A stretch of 64,000 nucleotides of DNA from Clostridium culturomicium (lineage in GTDB: Bacteria > Bacillota > Clostridia > Clostridiales > Clostridiaceae): contig NZ_CCXK01000017.1 in the NCBI RefSeq assembly GCF_000821305.1, positions 436,159-500,158 on the forward strand, written 5' to 3'. Below, one piece after another: positions 1 through 9,000 of this stretch. The position numbers and the translations under genes were made by a program. Numbering within the stretch: the stretch's first letter is position 1; the number at the start of each line of letters is the position of its first letter. A model generated the notes under the pieces. The model was not told where the DNA came from and ran no database searches. It saw only the letters and a list, made by a program, of their open reading frames with translations.

Positions 1-783
1 TGGAGAAGTAACTATATTATAGGTCACAAGTTTTGTTCCATATGGTTTGTGGGTAAATAAACTGATATCATAACCTGTAGCACAAACTATATACTTGCAG
101 GTTATTTTATGGCCAAATTCTGTAAAAGCCTCTACAGAATTTTCTTTATATATAATTTTATTAATTAATGTGTTTTCATAAATTTTTGCGCCTTTTTTTT
201 CAGCATTAGATAAAAGCTGGTGAGTAAATTTAAAAGGATCTAATACTGCTCCGCCTTCTTTGCTTAATATCCCAGCTTTAATATCAAACTCAAAAGGATT
301 AGAACTGGTATCAATAAATTGAATATCAAAACCTGTATTTTTTCTATGTTGATATTCTTGGAAGATTTCTTTTTCTTCTATTGTTTTGTTTGTGAAAAGA
401 AAAGAATCTGTTGCTTTATAATCACAATAATTTCCTTGAGCAGATATTATATCTTTCAAATCAGATAAAGCTTTTACTCCTAGTTTATAAGATTTAATAC
501 AATTTTCAAGGGAAGTGTACTGGTTTAAATAAGCAAGATTATCATCCAGATCATATTTAAGCAAGGCTGTTGTTATACTAGTACTTCCGTGACCAATTCG
601 TGATTTTTCTACTAACATACAGTTTATTTTATTTTCAGTCAAGTAATGAGAAATAAGTGCACCAGTTACGCCACCACCAATAATCAGAACTTCTGTTGAA
701 GCATCTTTAGATAAATATTTATATTGATTAAATTCAGTGTTTATATTTGTAAAATAGGGTTTTCCTTGTACCAAGCTGTTCAT
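1..783 (-). CDS. FAD-dependent oxidoreductase (DAO family), C-terminus cut by window edge
   Basis: The minus-strand reading frame is open from the ATG at 783 to the window edge, so about 261 N-terminal residues are visible and the C-terminus is missing. A GAGGTGG ribosome binding site precedes the ATG. Residues about 31-45 carry the dinucleotide-binding fold signature VLIIGGGVTGALISHYL, which is the FAD ADP-loop of D-amino-acid-oxidase-type flavoproteins, followed by an acidic residue and a GHGSTS segment typical of the family. Proteins of this kind oxidise amines or amino acids, or act as glycerol-3-phosphate-type dehydrogenases. The substrate cannot be told from this part, and a Rieske domain sometimes follows in the missing C-terminus. 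The gene is divergent from the LeuB-like gene at 1035 and shares a 250 bp regulatory region with it. Confidence 0.8.
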   Translation of the reverse strand, partial: MNSLVQGKPYFTNINTEFNQYKYLSKDASTEVLIIGGGVTGALISHYLTENKINCMLVEKSRIGHGSTSITTALLKYDLDDNLAYLNQYTSLENCIKSYKLGVKALSDLKDIISAQGNYCDYKATDSFLFTNKTIEEKEIFQEYQHRKNTGFDIQFIDTSSNPFEFDIKAGILSKEGGAVLDPFKFTHQLLSNAEKKGAKIYENTLINKIIYKENSVEAFTEFGHKITCKYIVCATGYDISLFTHKPYGTKLVTYNIVTSP

Positions 784-887
784 AGAATTCCACCTCGACA
801 ATTTTTATATATCTATGTTTTGTTCTATATGAGTAGATTATACTTAGTAGAAAAAATATCAATCATTGCAAGAATAATTGTAGTGAA

Positions 888-902
888 TTATAATTATTAA
901 TA
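888..902. promoter_or_regulatory. Weak PerR/Fur-like box in divergent region
   Basis: TTATAATTATTAATA matches the 7-1-7 PerR consensus TTATAATnATTATAA at 12 of 14 defined positions. In DNA this AT-rich the match may be chance. It sits between the divergent oxidoreductase and LeuB-like genes. Confidence 0.2.
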
Positions 903-906
903 ATGT

Positions 907-936
907 GTGTATACAAGAGGTAAAAAGTGTATACAA
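907..936. promoter_or_regulatory. Tandem palindromic operators GTGTATACAA x2
   Basis: The 10-mer GTGTATACAA occurs at 907-916 and again at 927-936, exactly 20 bp apart, about two helical turns. Each copy contains the perfect palindrome TGTATACA. The pair ends about 8 bp upstream of the likely -35 box of the LeuB-like gene. That layout fits two dimers of one transcription factor binding the same face of the DNA. The regulator is not identifiable from the window. Confidence 0.5.
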
Positions 937-944
937 AACCAAGA

Positions 945-974
945 TGGATAAAAAATGATATTATATTTTATAAT
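945..974 (+). promoter_or_regulatory. Candidate sigma-A promoter of the LeuB-like gene
   Basis: TGGATA (945-950), an 18 bp spacer and a perfect TATAAT (969-974) lie 61 bp before the ATG at 1035. The -35 box matches the consensus at 4 of 6 positions, so the promoter may need the activator suggested by the tandem repeats just upstream. Confidence 0.5.
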
Positions 975-1034
975 GTAAAATTTAAATATATATTTAATTA
1001 TTTTTAATATGACATTAAAGGAGTGGGGAAAACA

Positions 1035-2114
1035 ATGGAATTTAATGTAGCTGTAATTAACGGAGATGGAATAGGTCCAGAAATTATTACTGAAGCTGTA
1101 AAGGTGCTAAAAAAGGTGGAAGAACTTTATGGCCATAAATTCAATTTTCATGAAGTTATTGGTGCAGGAGAGGCTGTAGATAAAGTTGGAAGTCCATTGC
1201 CAGAAGATACAATAGAAGTTTGTCAAAAATGTATTGGAACTTTAGTTGGAAATGTTGGTGGAAGTAAATGGAAAAATAATCCTTTAGAATTAAATCCAGT
1301 AAGAGCGGTTTTAAATTTAAGAAAAAAGCTGGATGCAAACATAAATTTAAGACCTATATATTTGAATAAGGAGCTGTTTGAACTATCTCCTTTAAAAGAA
1401 AGAGTATTAAAAGATGGAATAGACATTATAATGGTTAGAGATATAATGGGTGGTATGATTTGTTCTAAGAGATTAACCGATGATGGGTTTTATGGAAGAG
1501 AAGCAAGTGATATAGAATATTATAATGAATCCATTGTTAGAAATATGGCTAAAATGGGCTTTGAGTTAGCTATGAAGAGAAGAAAAAGATTAGCAAGCTT
1601 AGATAAAGCAAATGTTTTAGCAAGTTCTAAATTGTGGAGAACTGTTGTAAATGAAGTTTCAAAACAGTATCCTGAGGTAGAATTGGAACATTACCTTATT
1701 GATAATGCAGCTATGGAAGTAATTAAGGATCCAAGTCATTTTGATGTTATAATTGCATCGAACATCTTTGGAGATATTATGGCTGATGAAATCAGTCAAA
1801 TAACTGGTGTTGCAGATATGTTAGGGTCAGCTGAAATAAGCACAGATGGTGTTGGTATATATACTCCTAATCAGCTTCATAATCCAAATGAAGAGATTAT
1901 CGGAAAAAACATTGCAAATCCAATAGGAATGATTTCTTCTGCAGCTTTAATGCTTAGACATTCAATGGGATTAGAAAGCGAAGCTAAGGCAGTTGAAACA
2001 GCCATAAATAAAGTTATTAAAGAAGGGTATGCCACTGAAGATATTTTCTTTGACGGGAAAACATTAGTAAGTACATCTGAAATGGGAGATTTAATTGCTG
2101 CAAATCTTCAATAA
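1035..2114 (+). CDS. Isopropylmalate/isocitrate dehydrogenase-family protein with altered active site
   Basis: This 359-residue protein is the usual length for LeuB (3-isopropylmalate dehydrogenase). The ATG at 1035 is preferred to a GTG at 1023, because AAAGGAGTGGG sits correctly for the ATG and overlaps the GTG. Family landmarks are present: INGDGIGPEI near the N-terminus, VGGSKW, the substrate arginines in NLRKKLDANINLRP and MVRD, the lysine of DKANVLASSKLW (about residue 191), and metal aspartates in DNAAM and NIFGDIMADE. Two landmarks are changed. The GGIYFG segment, whose Tyr is catalytic in LeuB, reads GGMICS. The adenosine-binding loop EPxHGSAPDIAGK reads NQLHNPNEEIIGK. No leuA, leuC or leuD lies beside it. 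It is probably a beta-decarboxylating dehydrogenase paralogue with a changed substrate or cofactor, not a standard LeuB. Confidence 0.75.
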   Translation: MEFNVAVINGDGIGPEIITEAVKVLKKVEELYGHKFNFHEVIGAGEAVDKVGSPLPEDTIEVCQKCIGTLVGNVGGSKWKNNPLELNPVRAVLNLRKKLDANINLRPIYLNKELFELSPLKERVLKDGIDIIMVRDIMGGMICSKRLTDDGFYGREASDIEYYNESIVRNMAKMGFELAMKRRKRLASLDKANVLASSKLWRTVVNEVSKQYPEVELEHYLIDNAAMEVIKDPSHFDVIIASNIFGDIMADEISQITGVADMLGSAEISTDGVGIYTPNQLHNPNEEIIGKNIANPIGMISSAALMLRHSMGLESEAKAVETAINKVIKEGYATEDIFFDGKTLVSTSEMGDLIAANLQ

Positions 2115-2253
2115 TTAAAGTGAATGTTGAATTATTTAATTTTAAATATAGGATGTATTTTTAAAAAAAAGTATGTATAATATATGTATTGCTTCTCTTA
2201 TTATATAAGACAGGTAATTGAAATTAATTAATCGTTAAGTAATAATTAATTAA

Positions 2254-2312
2254 AGAGATTAGGTTTTATGAGTACTTTAATTTCATAAAATATCATGTCT
2301 CTTTTTATTTTG
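2254..2312 (+). terminator. Terminator-like nested hairpin in the helicase leader
   Basis: The 307 bp gap 2115-2421 has no gene. Within it, AGAGA...TCTCT encloses a second perfect stem, TTTTATGA / TCATAAAA, followed by TTTTTATTTT. A TATAAT lies upstream at 2176-2181 without a good -35. The hairpin could end the upstream transcript, end a short leader RNA, or act as an attenuator for the DEAD-box gene about 110 bp downstream. Confidence 0.45.
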
Positions 2313-2421
2313 TTATTAATTAAAGGATGTAAATATATATATCATTTAAAATGATAAAACTTTTTAGTTGAGTTACATTAAGATTTATTAAGTATAAGAA
2401 TATAATCGCAAAGGAGAAAAT

Positions 2422-3762
2422 ATGCAATTTAATGATTTAAATATTATCAAACCAATTCTTAAAGCTTTAAAGGATGAAGGGTATGAAGAAACTACAGCAA
2501 TCCAAGAAAAAGCTATTCCGAAGGTTTTAGAAGGAAAGGACTTACTTGGGTGTGCACAGACAGGTACAGGAAAAACTGCTGCTTTTGCACTACCTATATT
2601 GCAGAAGATATATGAAGCATCTGATAATAATAGAAATATAAAAGGAAATAGATCAATAAGTGCTGTAGTTTTGGCACCAACAAGAGAACTGGCTATTCAA
2701 ATTACAGAAAGCTTTAAAGCATACTCATGCTATATGAATATAAAGACTTCTGTAATTTATGGGGGAGTTTCACAAAGCATTCAAGTTAAAGAGCTTGAGA
2801 AGGGTATGGATGTTTTAGTAGCAACTCCAGGAAGACTATTAGATTTAATTAATCAAAGATATGTAAATTTAAGTAATGTAAAATTTTTAGTTTTAGATGA
2901 AGCTGATAGAATGCTAGATATGGGAATGATAGGTGATGTTAAGAGAATAATCTCCTACATGCAAAGGAAGAGACAGAATTTATTATTTTCAGCTACTATG
3001 CCTAAAGAGATTGAGGAGTTAGTAAAAACTATTTTAAATAGTCCGGTTAGAATAAATATATCACCTATATCTTCAACCGTTGATACTGTGGTACAAGGGG
3101 TATACTTTGTTGATCAAAATAATAAACTGAAGTTATTATTAGAAATGTTAAAAAAAGAAGAAATTAAGTCAGTATTGGTATTTGTGAGAACTAAGCATGG
3201 GGCAAATAAGTTAAAGATTGATTTATCAAGAGCTGGAATTAAATCAGATGCCTTACACGGAGATAGATCTCAAGAAGCAAGAGAAAAGATCCTAAAGGAG
3301 TTTAAAACAGGTAAGATTCAAGTGCTGGTTGCAACAGATGTTGCAGCAAGAGGAATTGATATTGAAGATTTAAAATATGTTATTAACTATGAGTTTCCAA
3401 GTGCACCAGAAACCTATGTTCATAGAATTGGAAGAACAGGACGTGCAGGGTCAAGTGGATTTGCTTATTCCTTCTGTGATATTTCAGAAAGAGATATGTT
3501 TCATGTCATAGAAACTCTAATTGGGAAAAAGATACCTACAGTGTTAGAAAATCCATATCCAGCAATTAATTTAACTATCGAAAAGAAGATGAATACAAGA
3601 AAGGCTTCTTCTGGAAGTAAAAATTCTAAGGGGACAGCTCCAATGAAAAAGAATGAATTGCCTAAAAAGCTGAATCAAAGTGGAAATGCTGCAAAGCCGA
3701 AGAAAAAATGGGATTATGGTAGTACAACTAATAAAGGAAAAAGTCAACGAAAAAGAAAGTAA
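2422..3762 (+). CDS. DEAD-box ATP-dependent RNA helicase (RhlE/CshA type)
   Basis: A cytoplasmic helicase that unwinds RNA duplexes using ATP, with roles in ribosome assembly, mRNA turnover and cold adaptation. The 446 residues show the full motif series: Q-motif F..l...I near the start with TAIQEKAIP, Walker A AQTGTGKT, PTRELAIQ, GG, TPGRLLD, DEAD, SAT, and in the second RecA domain HGDRSQ, ATDVAARGID and HRIGRTGRAG. The last 70 residues are Lys-, Ser- and Asn-rich and basic, typical of the RNA-binding tails of RhlE-like proteins. AAAGGAG precedes the ATG. It stands alone between intergenic regions. The subfamily is not certain. Confidence 0.93.
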   Translation: MQFNDLNIIKPILKALKDEGYEETTAIQEKAIPKVLEGKDLLGCAQTGTGKTAAFALPILQKIYEASDNNRNIKGNRSISAVVLAPTRELAIQITESFKAYSCYMNIKTSVIYGGVSQSIQVKELEKGMDVLVATPGRLLDLINQRYVNLSNVKFLVLDEADRMLDMGMIGDVKRIISYMQRKRQNLLFSATMPKEIEELVKTILNSPVRINISPISSTVDTVVQGVYFVDQNNKLKLLLEMLKKEEIKSVLVFVRTKHGANKLKIDLSRAGIKSDALHGDRSQEAREKILKEFKTGKIQVLVATDVAARGIDIEDLKYVINYEFPSAPETYVHRIGRTGRAGSSGFAYSFCDISERDMFHVIETLIGKKIPTVLENPYPAINLTIEKKMNTRKASSGSKNSKGTAPMKKNELPKKLNQSGNAAKPKKKWDYGSTTNKGKSQRKRK

Positions 3763-3859
3763 ATTGAATTTAATTAAATTTACTTTAAAATAGTACCTTA
3801 ATATATATTAATTAAGTGTAAAAAAAGTGCGAAAAAAGGTTAATAGACTCAACAATAGC

Positions 3860-3887
3860 TTGTATTTTGCAATTAATGTGATATAAT
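3860..3887 (+). promoter_or_regulatory. Candidate sigma-A promoter of the FMN-binding lipoprotein
   Basis: TTGTAT (3860-3865), a 16 bp spacer and TATAAT (3882-3887) lie 33 bp before the start codon at 3921. Confidence 0.55.
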
Positions 3888-3920
3888 GGTTAAGAAAATG
3901 ATGACAGGGGGGCTTACCAT

Positions 3921-4265
3921 ATGAAAAAAATATCAAGTATAGTATTAGCAGTATCTTTAGCTGCAGTTGCATTTGTTGGATGCGGAAGCAAGTCAACAGC
4001 TTACAAAGCAACAGCTGAAGGGTTCGGTGGAGACGTAACTGTTGAAGTTAAAGTTTCTAAAGATGGAGAATTAGAAGAAGTAAACGTAGATGCTTCTAGT
4101 GAAACTCCTGATATCGGTGGAGCTGCTGCTGATGAAATAGTTAAAGCAATAGCTGAATCTAAGAGCTTATCTGTAGATACAGTTACTGGTGCAACAGTTA
4201 CTAGCGAAGCAGTTATAAAAGCTGCTGGAGATGCTTTAGCTGAAGCTGGAGTTGAGTTAAACTAG
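3921..4265 (+). CDS. FMN-binding domain lipoprotein
   Basis: A 114-residue secreted lipoprotein. It starts with a signal peptide (MKK, hydrophobic stretch) ending in lipobox FVGC, with Cys21 the lipidated residue. The mature part is a single FMN-binding domain like those of RnfG and NqrC. The attachment motif DTVTGATVT at residues 86-94 fits D-x-x-S/T-G-A-T, in which ApbE links FMN covalently to the last Thr (Thr92 here). Related lipoproteins such as Listeria PplA carry electrons outside the membrane, so an extracytoplasmic flavin carrier is the likely role. It has its own promoter and a strong terminator, so it is monocistronic. No apbE is in the window. A GGGGGG ribosome binding site precedes the ATG. 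Confidence 0.8.
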   Translation: MKKISSIVLAVSLAAVAFVGCGSKSTAYKATAEGFGGDVTVEVKVSKDGELEEVNVDASSETPDIGGAAADEIVKAIAESKSLSVDTVTGATVTSEAVIKAAGDALAEAGVELN

Positions 4266-4293
4266 TTTTAACTAAGTAGAGAAACCCTTTAAT

Positions 4294-4340
4294 AATAACA
4301 CTCATTTTAAGTAATAATAAAATGAGTGTTATTTTTTTTA
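4294..4340 (+). terminator. Rho-independent terminator after the FMN lipoprotein
   Basis: AATAACACTCATTTT pairs perfectly with AAAATGAGTGTTATT, and a run of eight T residues follows. Confidence 0.9.
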
Positions 4341-4383
4341 TTTATAAATGAAGTAAAGTAATATGAGAATTGAGGTATTTTTT

Positions 4384-4708
4384 ATGGAAAGTACAAAAAT
4401 AAGAATTGATGTTACGGATCCCTCATCCTTGAGGTTATTTGGTTTTTACTGTATATATGACAATTGGCACAATGGAAACTCAAAAGGTATTGTTTAGCAT
4501 ATTTGTATTGATTGACTTTTTATATATAGGACTAACATTCTGTACTTTTGGGATAATGGAGTATACGATACATTTAATTGCTGTATATTCAGAATTATTA
4601 ATTGCAGTATTTTCATTTTAGGGCTCAGCAGCTTCAGTACTTAATAATCATTTTGAAAAAGTTTTTTTACCAGTAGGCAAACCATTTGAAATATTCAAAA
4701 GTAAGTAA
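4384..4708 (+). pseudogene. Decayed acetate uptake transporter (GPR1/FUN34/YaaH family)
   Basis: Three pieces resemble one YaaH/GPR1-family membrane protein. An ATG at 4384 opens MESTKIRIDVTDPSSLRLFG, the family's N-terminal NPxxLGLxGF region. After a frameshift, and loss of most of the central membrane helices, the frame at 4439 gives VYMTIGTMETQKVLFSIFV and the following C-terminal helices. An in-frame TAG at 4619-4621 interrupts LLIAVFSF / GSAASVLNNHF, where the family usually has a Tyr. The frame then runs on to VGKPFEIFKSK and a TAA at 4706-4708. An intact protein is about 190 residues; only about 100 codons remain. Internal deletion, frameshift and nonsense codon together make this a clear pseudogene. 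The family is assigned from remembered sequence. Confidence 0.75.
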
Positions 4709-4712
4709 AGAT

Positions 4713-4757
4713 AACTATTTAGCTGTTTTTATTAAATACAGTTAAGTAGTTTTTTTA
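4713..4757 (+). terminator. Terminator retained behind the yaaH pseudogene
   Basis: AACTATTTAGCTGT pairs with ACAGTTAAGTAGTT (14 bp with two G-U pairs) and is followed by seven T residues. Confidence 0.8.
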
Positions 4758-4805
4758 TATTCTATTATTTGGTATTATAAAAGGGCATATATAAGGAGGA
4801 ATTTT

Positions 4806-5555
4806 ATGAAGGTTTTAATTACAGGTGCAAGTTCAGGTATAGGTAGAGATATGGCTGAAATTTATAGTAATAAAGGTTATGAGCTGATTTTAGTTGCTAG
4901 AAGTAAAGACAAATTGGAATTATTAGCAAACAAATTGAAAACTAAGGTTAAGATTATTCAAATGGACCTTTCGATACCTGAAAATTGTTTTAGGTTATAT
5001 GATTTAGTAAAAGATGAAGAAATAGATATTTTAATAAATAATGCTGGTTATGGTGTTTTTGGAAAGTTTCTTGATACGGATTTAAATGAGGAATTAAATA
5101 TGATCGATTTAAATATCAAAGCAGTTCACATTTTAACAAAGCTATTCTTAAGAGCCTTTAAAGAAAAAAATAAAGGGTCAATTTTAAATGTTGCATCTTC
5201 AGCTGCATTTTCACCAGGACCTTTATTTTCAAGTTATTATGCTTCAAAAGCTTATGTTGTAAGATTAACAGAGGCATTATACGAAGAACTTAGGAGAGAA
5301 AATTCAAGGGTATATATCGGTGCACTTTGTCCAGGTCCAGTAGATACAAATTTTAATGATAGAGCAAATGTTGCATTTAACCTTAAAGGACTTAAATCTT
5401 ATGATGTTGCTGACTATGCCATAAGAAAGATGGAAGAAGGGAAATTAATAATAATCCCTGGAACACTTATGAAAATATCCTATTGCTTCACAAAAATTAC
5501 TCCAAATAAGATGATGCTTAAGGCTGCATATAAAATTCAAAAGAAAAAGTGTTAG
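4806..5555 (+). CDS. Short-chain dehydrogenase/reductase (SDR), DltE-like
   Basis: A 249-residue NAD(P)-dependent oxidoreductase of the classical SDR fold. The cofactor loop is TGASSGIGRDMA (residues about 6-17), NNAG follows at about residue 79, and the catalytic triad is the Ser of NVASSAAF with YYASK (Tyr and Lys). PG at about 179 closes the substrate pocket. The Arg at the end of beta-2 (LVARSKDKL) suggests NADP preference. The substrate is not predictable. The gene has a strong AAGGAGG site and no operon partner except possibly the small membrane protein 84 bp downstream. Confidence 0.88.
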   Translation: MKVLITGASSGIGRDMAEIYSNKGYELILVARSKDKLELLANKLKTKVKIIQMDLSIPENCFRLYDLVKDEEIDILINNAGYGVFGKFLDTDLNEELNMIDLNIKAVHILTKLFLRAFKEKNKGSILNVASSAAFSPGPLFSSYYASKAYVVRLTEALYEELRRENSRVYIGALCPGPVDTNFNDRANVAFNLKGLKSYDVADYAIRKMEEGKLIIIPGTLMKISYCFTKITPNKMMLKAAYKIQKKKC

Positions 5556-5639
5556 TAGAAATTTAAATAAATAATTTACCATAAATAAATTCTTCTAAAG
5601 GAAGCAAAATAAAGATAGACGTTTTAAGGAGGATTATTT

Positions 5640-5909
5640 ATGTTTGGAATTCCATTAATAGAATGGGTAGGGTATTTAGCTTCTATATTAATTGCAGTTT
5701 CAATGTTTATGAAAGACATAATAAAACTAAGGTTTATTAATTTAGTAGGATCATTATGCTTTGTAATCTATGGACTTGTGATAAAAGCCTATCCAGTAGC
5801 ATTAACAAATGTCGTAATAGTTTTTATAAATCTATATTATCTTTATAAGATAACCAATGAAAAGAATAATGGAGAAAGTAAAAACAATTCAAAAGGAAGT
5901 GGAAAGTAG
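5640..5909 (+). CDS. Small three-helix membrane protein (YgjV/SemiSWEET-like)
   Basis: An 89-residue protein with three predicted transmembrane segments (about residues 8-24, 32-48 and 52-70) and a Lys/Asn/Ser-rich cytoplasmic tail. The helix arrangement GYLASILIAVSMF...NLVGSLCFVIYGL...ALTNVVIVFINLYYLY resembles a single SWEET/PQ-loop half-unit and the YgjV family. The PQ dipeptide of true SemiSWEET sugar transporters is absent. AAGGAGG precedes the ATG. The function is unknown; transport as a dimer is only a guess from the fold. Confidence 0.6.
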   Translation: MFGIPLIEWVGYLASILIAVSMFMKDIIKLRFINLVGSLCFVIYGLVIKAYPVALTNVVIVFINLYYLYKITNEKNNGESKNNSKGSGK

Positions 5910-5938
5910 AGGAACTGCTTTTCATTTTTCTTTTTTGT
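5901..5938 (+). terminator. Terminator overlapping the stop of the small membrane protein gene
   Basis: GGAAAGTAG (5901-5909) pairs with CTGCTTTTC (5915-5923) with two G-U pairs, and a T-rich tail follows. Confidence 0.65.
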
Positions 5939-6064
5939 GTAAATAATAAAAAAACTTAAAAGTAATACATATATTGAAAAGCTGGAAATATTTATTTAGA
6001 GTAGTATAATATTATAAATGATGTTTTTTAAAACAAATGATAATTAAATTAGGAAAGTGGGGAA

Positions 6065-9000
6065 GTGGAAAATATGGAAAGTTATAAAATAGGATTGGAT
6101 ATTGGGTCTACAACAGTGAAGATTGCTATATTAGGTGAAAATAATAATTTAGTTTATAGCAAATATGAAAGACACTTTTCTGATATAAGAACTACCATAA
6201 TTAACCTTATTAATAGTACCTTTGAGGTAATGAAAGAAATAGAATGTACAGTGGTTGTAACTGGTTCAGGTGGATTGTCTGTATCAAAGTGGCTTGGTAT
6301 TGAATTTGTTCAAGAAGTTATAGCTTGTACAAAAACTGTTGAAACCTTGATACCTGATACGGACGTTATTATCGAGTTAGGTGGAGAAGATGCAAAGATT
6401 ACCTACTTTGGAGGTGGCATAGAGCAAAGAATGAATGGAAGCTGTGCTGGAGGTACGGGAGCATTTATTGATCAAATGGCCATGCTCTTAAATACTGATG
6501 CTATGGGGTTAAATAATCTTGCTAAGAACTATAAAATAATTTATCCAATAGCTTCAAGATGTGGAGTTTTTGCAAAAACAGATATTCAGCCACTGATTAA
6601 TGAAGGAGCTAATAAAGCAGATATTGCAGTATCTATTTTTCAGGCGGTAGTTAATCAAACAATTGGAGGTTTAGCATGTGGAAAGCCTATAAAGGGAAAG
6701 GTGGCGTTTTTAGGAGGGCCGCTATACTTTTTACCAGAGCTTAGAAATAGATTTATAGATACTTTGAATTTAGATGAGGAGCACTATATTGCACCAGAAA
6801 ATTCACAGCTTTATGTTGCTATAGGTGCTGCACTTTTATCGGAAAAAGAAAATATTGTTAATCTTTCTAGTATTGTAAATAAAGTGAATAGAATTTCACA
6901 TATTAAGGATAAAGAAACTCAGAGACTTGAGGGGTTATTTGCTTCTAAAAGTGAGTATATAAAATTTGAAGAAAGACATAACAAGGCTGTGGCTGAAACT
7001 AGTGACTTAACTAGTGAAAGTGGAAAAATATTTTTAGGCATTGATGCAGGGTCAACCACAACAAAAGCTGTGCTTATGGATCAGAACGGTAAACTGCTGT
7101 ATCATTTCTATGAAAGCAATGAAGGAAGTCCATTAGAAAAAGCAGTTAGCATTTTAAAGGATATTTATAGTAAGCTTCCTGAAGGAGTAGAGATTGTAAA
7201 TTCTGCTGTAACAGGATATGGCGAAGGCTTAATAAAGACGGCGCTTCATATTGACATTGGGGAAATTGAAACAATGGCTCACTATAAAGCAGCTGATTAT
7301 TTTCTTCCAGGGGTAGAATTTATCTTAGATATTGGTGGACAAGATATGAAATGTCTACGAATAAAAAATGGTGCAATAGATAGTATTCTTTTAAATGAAG
7401 CTTGCTCATCAGGATGTGGTTCTTTCATTGAAAGTTTTGCTAAATCTCTAGATATGAGGGTAGAAGATTTTGCGACAGAAGCTTTAAAATCAACTGCACC
7501 GGTGGATTTAGGTTCTAGATGTACAGTTTTTATGAATTCCAGAGTGAAACAAGCTCAAAAGGAAGGTGCATCAGTTGCAGATATATCAGCTGGGTTATCT
7601 TATTCCGTAATAAAAAATGCTCTGTTTAAAGTCATAAAGCTAAGAGATAAAAGTGAAATAGGAGATAAAATTATTGTTCAAGGTGGTACTTTTTATAATA
7701 ATGCCATACTGAGGTGCTTTGAGTTAATATCTGAGAAAGAGGTTGTTAGACCTAATATTGCTGGATTGATGGGTGCATTTGGTTGCGCTTTAATTGCTAG
7801 AGAAAGATATATTGAGGGAGAAAAATCATCAATAGTTTCAAAGGCAGAGGTTGAATCTTTTTCAATGGAGTCATCATTTAAAAGATGTGGACAATGTGGG
7901 AATAACTGCTTATTAACTTTAAATGAATTTAAAAATGGTGAAATATTTATTTCAGGAAATAGATGTGAGAGAGGATTAGGTATTGAGAAAAGTAAAAAAG
8001 AACAAGCACCAAATCTTTACAAATACAAGTATAAAAGAACTTTTTCATATAAAAGTTTAAAGGTAGAGGATGCAATAAGGGGAGAAATTGGTATACCAAG
8101 AGTGTTAAACATGTATGAAAATTATCCATTTTGGTTTACTCTTTTAACACAGCTTGGTTTTAGTGTGAAATTATCTGCTCCATCTAGTAAAAAGATCTTT
8201 GAGTTAGGAATAGAGACAATTCCATCAGAATCTGCATGTTATCCAGCAAAGCTTGTACATGGACATATTATGGATTTGATTAAAAAAGGCGTGAAAACTA
8301 TCTTCTATCCATGTATACCTTATGAAAAAAGAGAGTTTAAGGAACCAACCAATCATTTTAATTGCCCTATGGTGACATCATATCCTGAGGTAATAAGAAA
8401 TAATATGGATGAGTTAAAGGATAATGGGATAAGGTTTATTGAACCATTCTTTTCTTTGGATGATGAGAAGGGACTCCCTAAAAGAATTGTTGAAGAGTTT
8501 AAAGAGTATAATATATCCTACAAGGAAGCAAAAGAAGCTGTTAATGCGGCTGTGGAGGAAATGAAAAAATTTAAAAAGGATATTGAGAAAAAGGGCGAAG
8601 AGGCCTTAGTTTATTTAAGAGAGAATAATAAAAAGGGAGTTGTATTATGTGGAAGACCATATCATGTAGATCCCGAAATTAATCATGGTATTCCGGATAT
8701 AATTACCTCCTATGATATGGCTGTTTTAACTGAGGACAGCATTGCTCACTTAGGGCAGCTAAAAGATGATTTAAGAGTCGTAGATCAATGGGTATATCAT
8801 TCAAGGTTGTATAGAGCTGCTGCTTTTGTAGGAGATAATCCAAATTTAGAAATAATACAACTTAACTCCTTTGGTTGTGGATTAGATGCTGTGACTACAG
8901 ACCAAGTTTCTGAGATAATTGCATCAAAAGGTAAATTATATACTTTATTAAAAATAGATGAAGGTAACAATTTAGGGGCAGCAAAAATTAGAATACGTTC

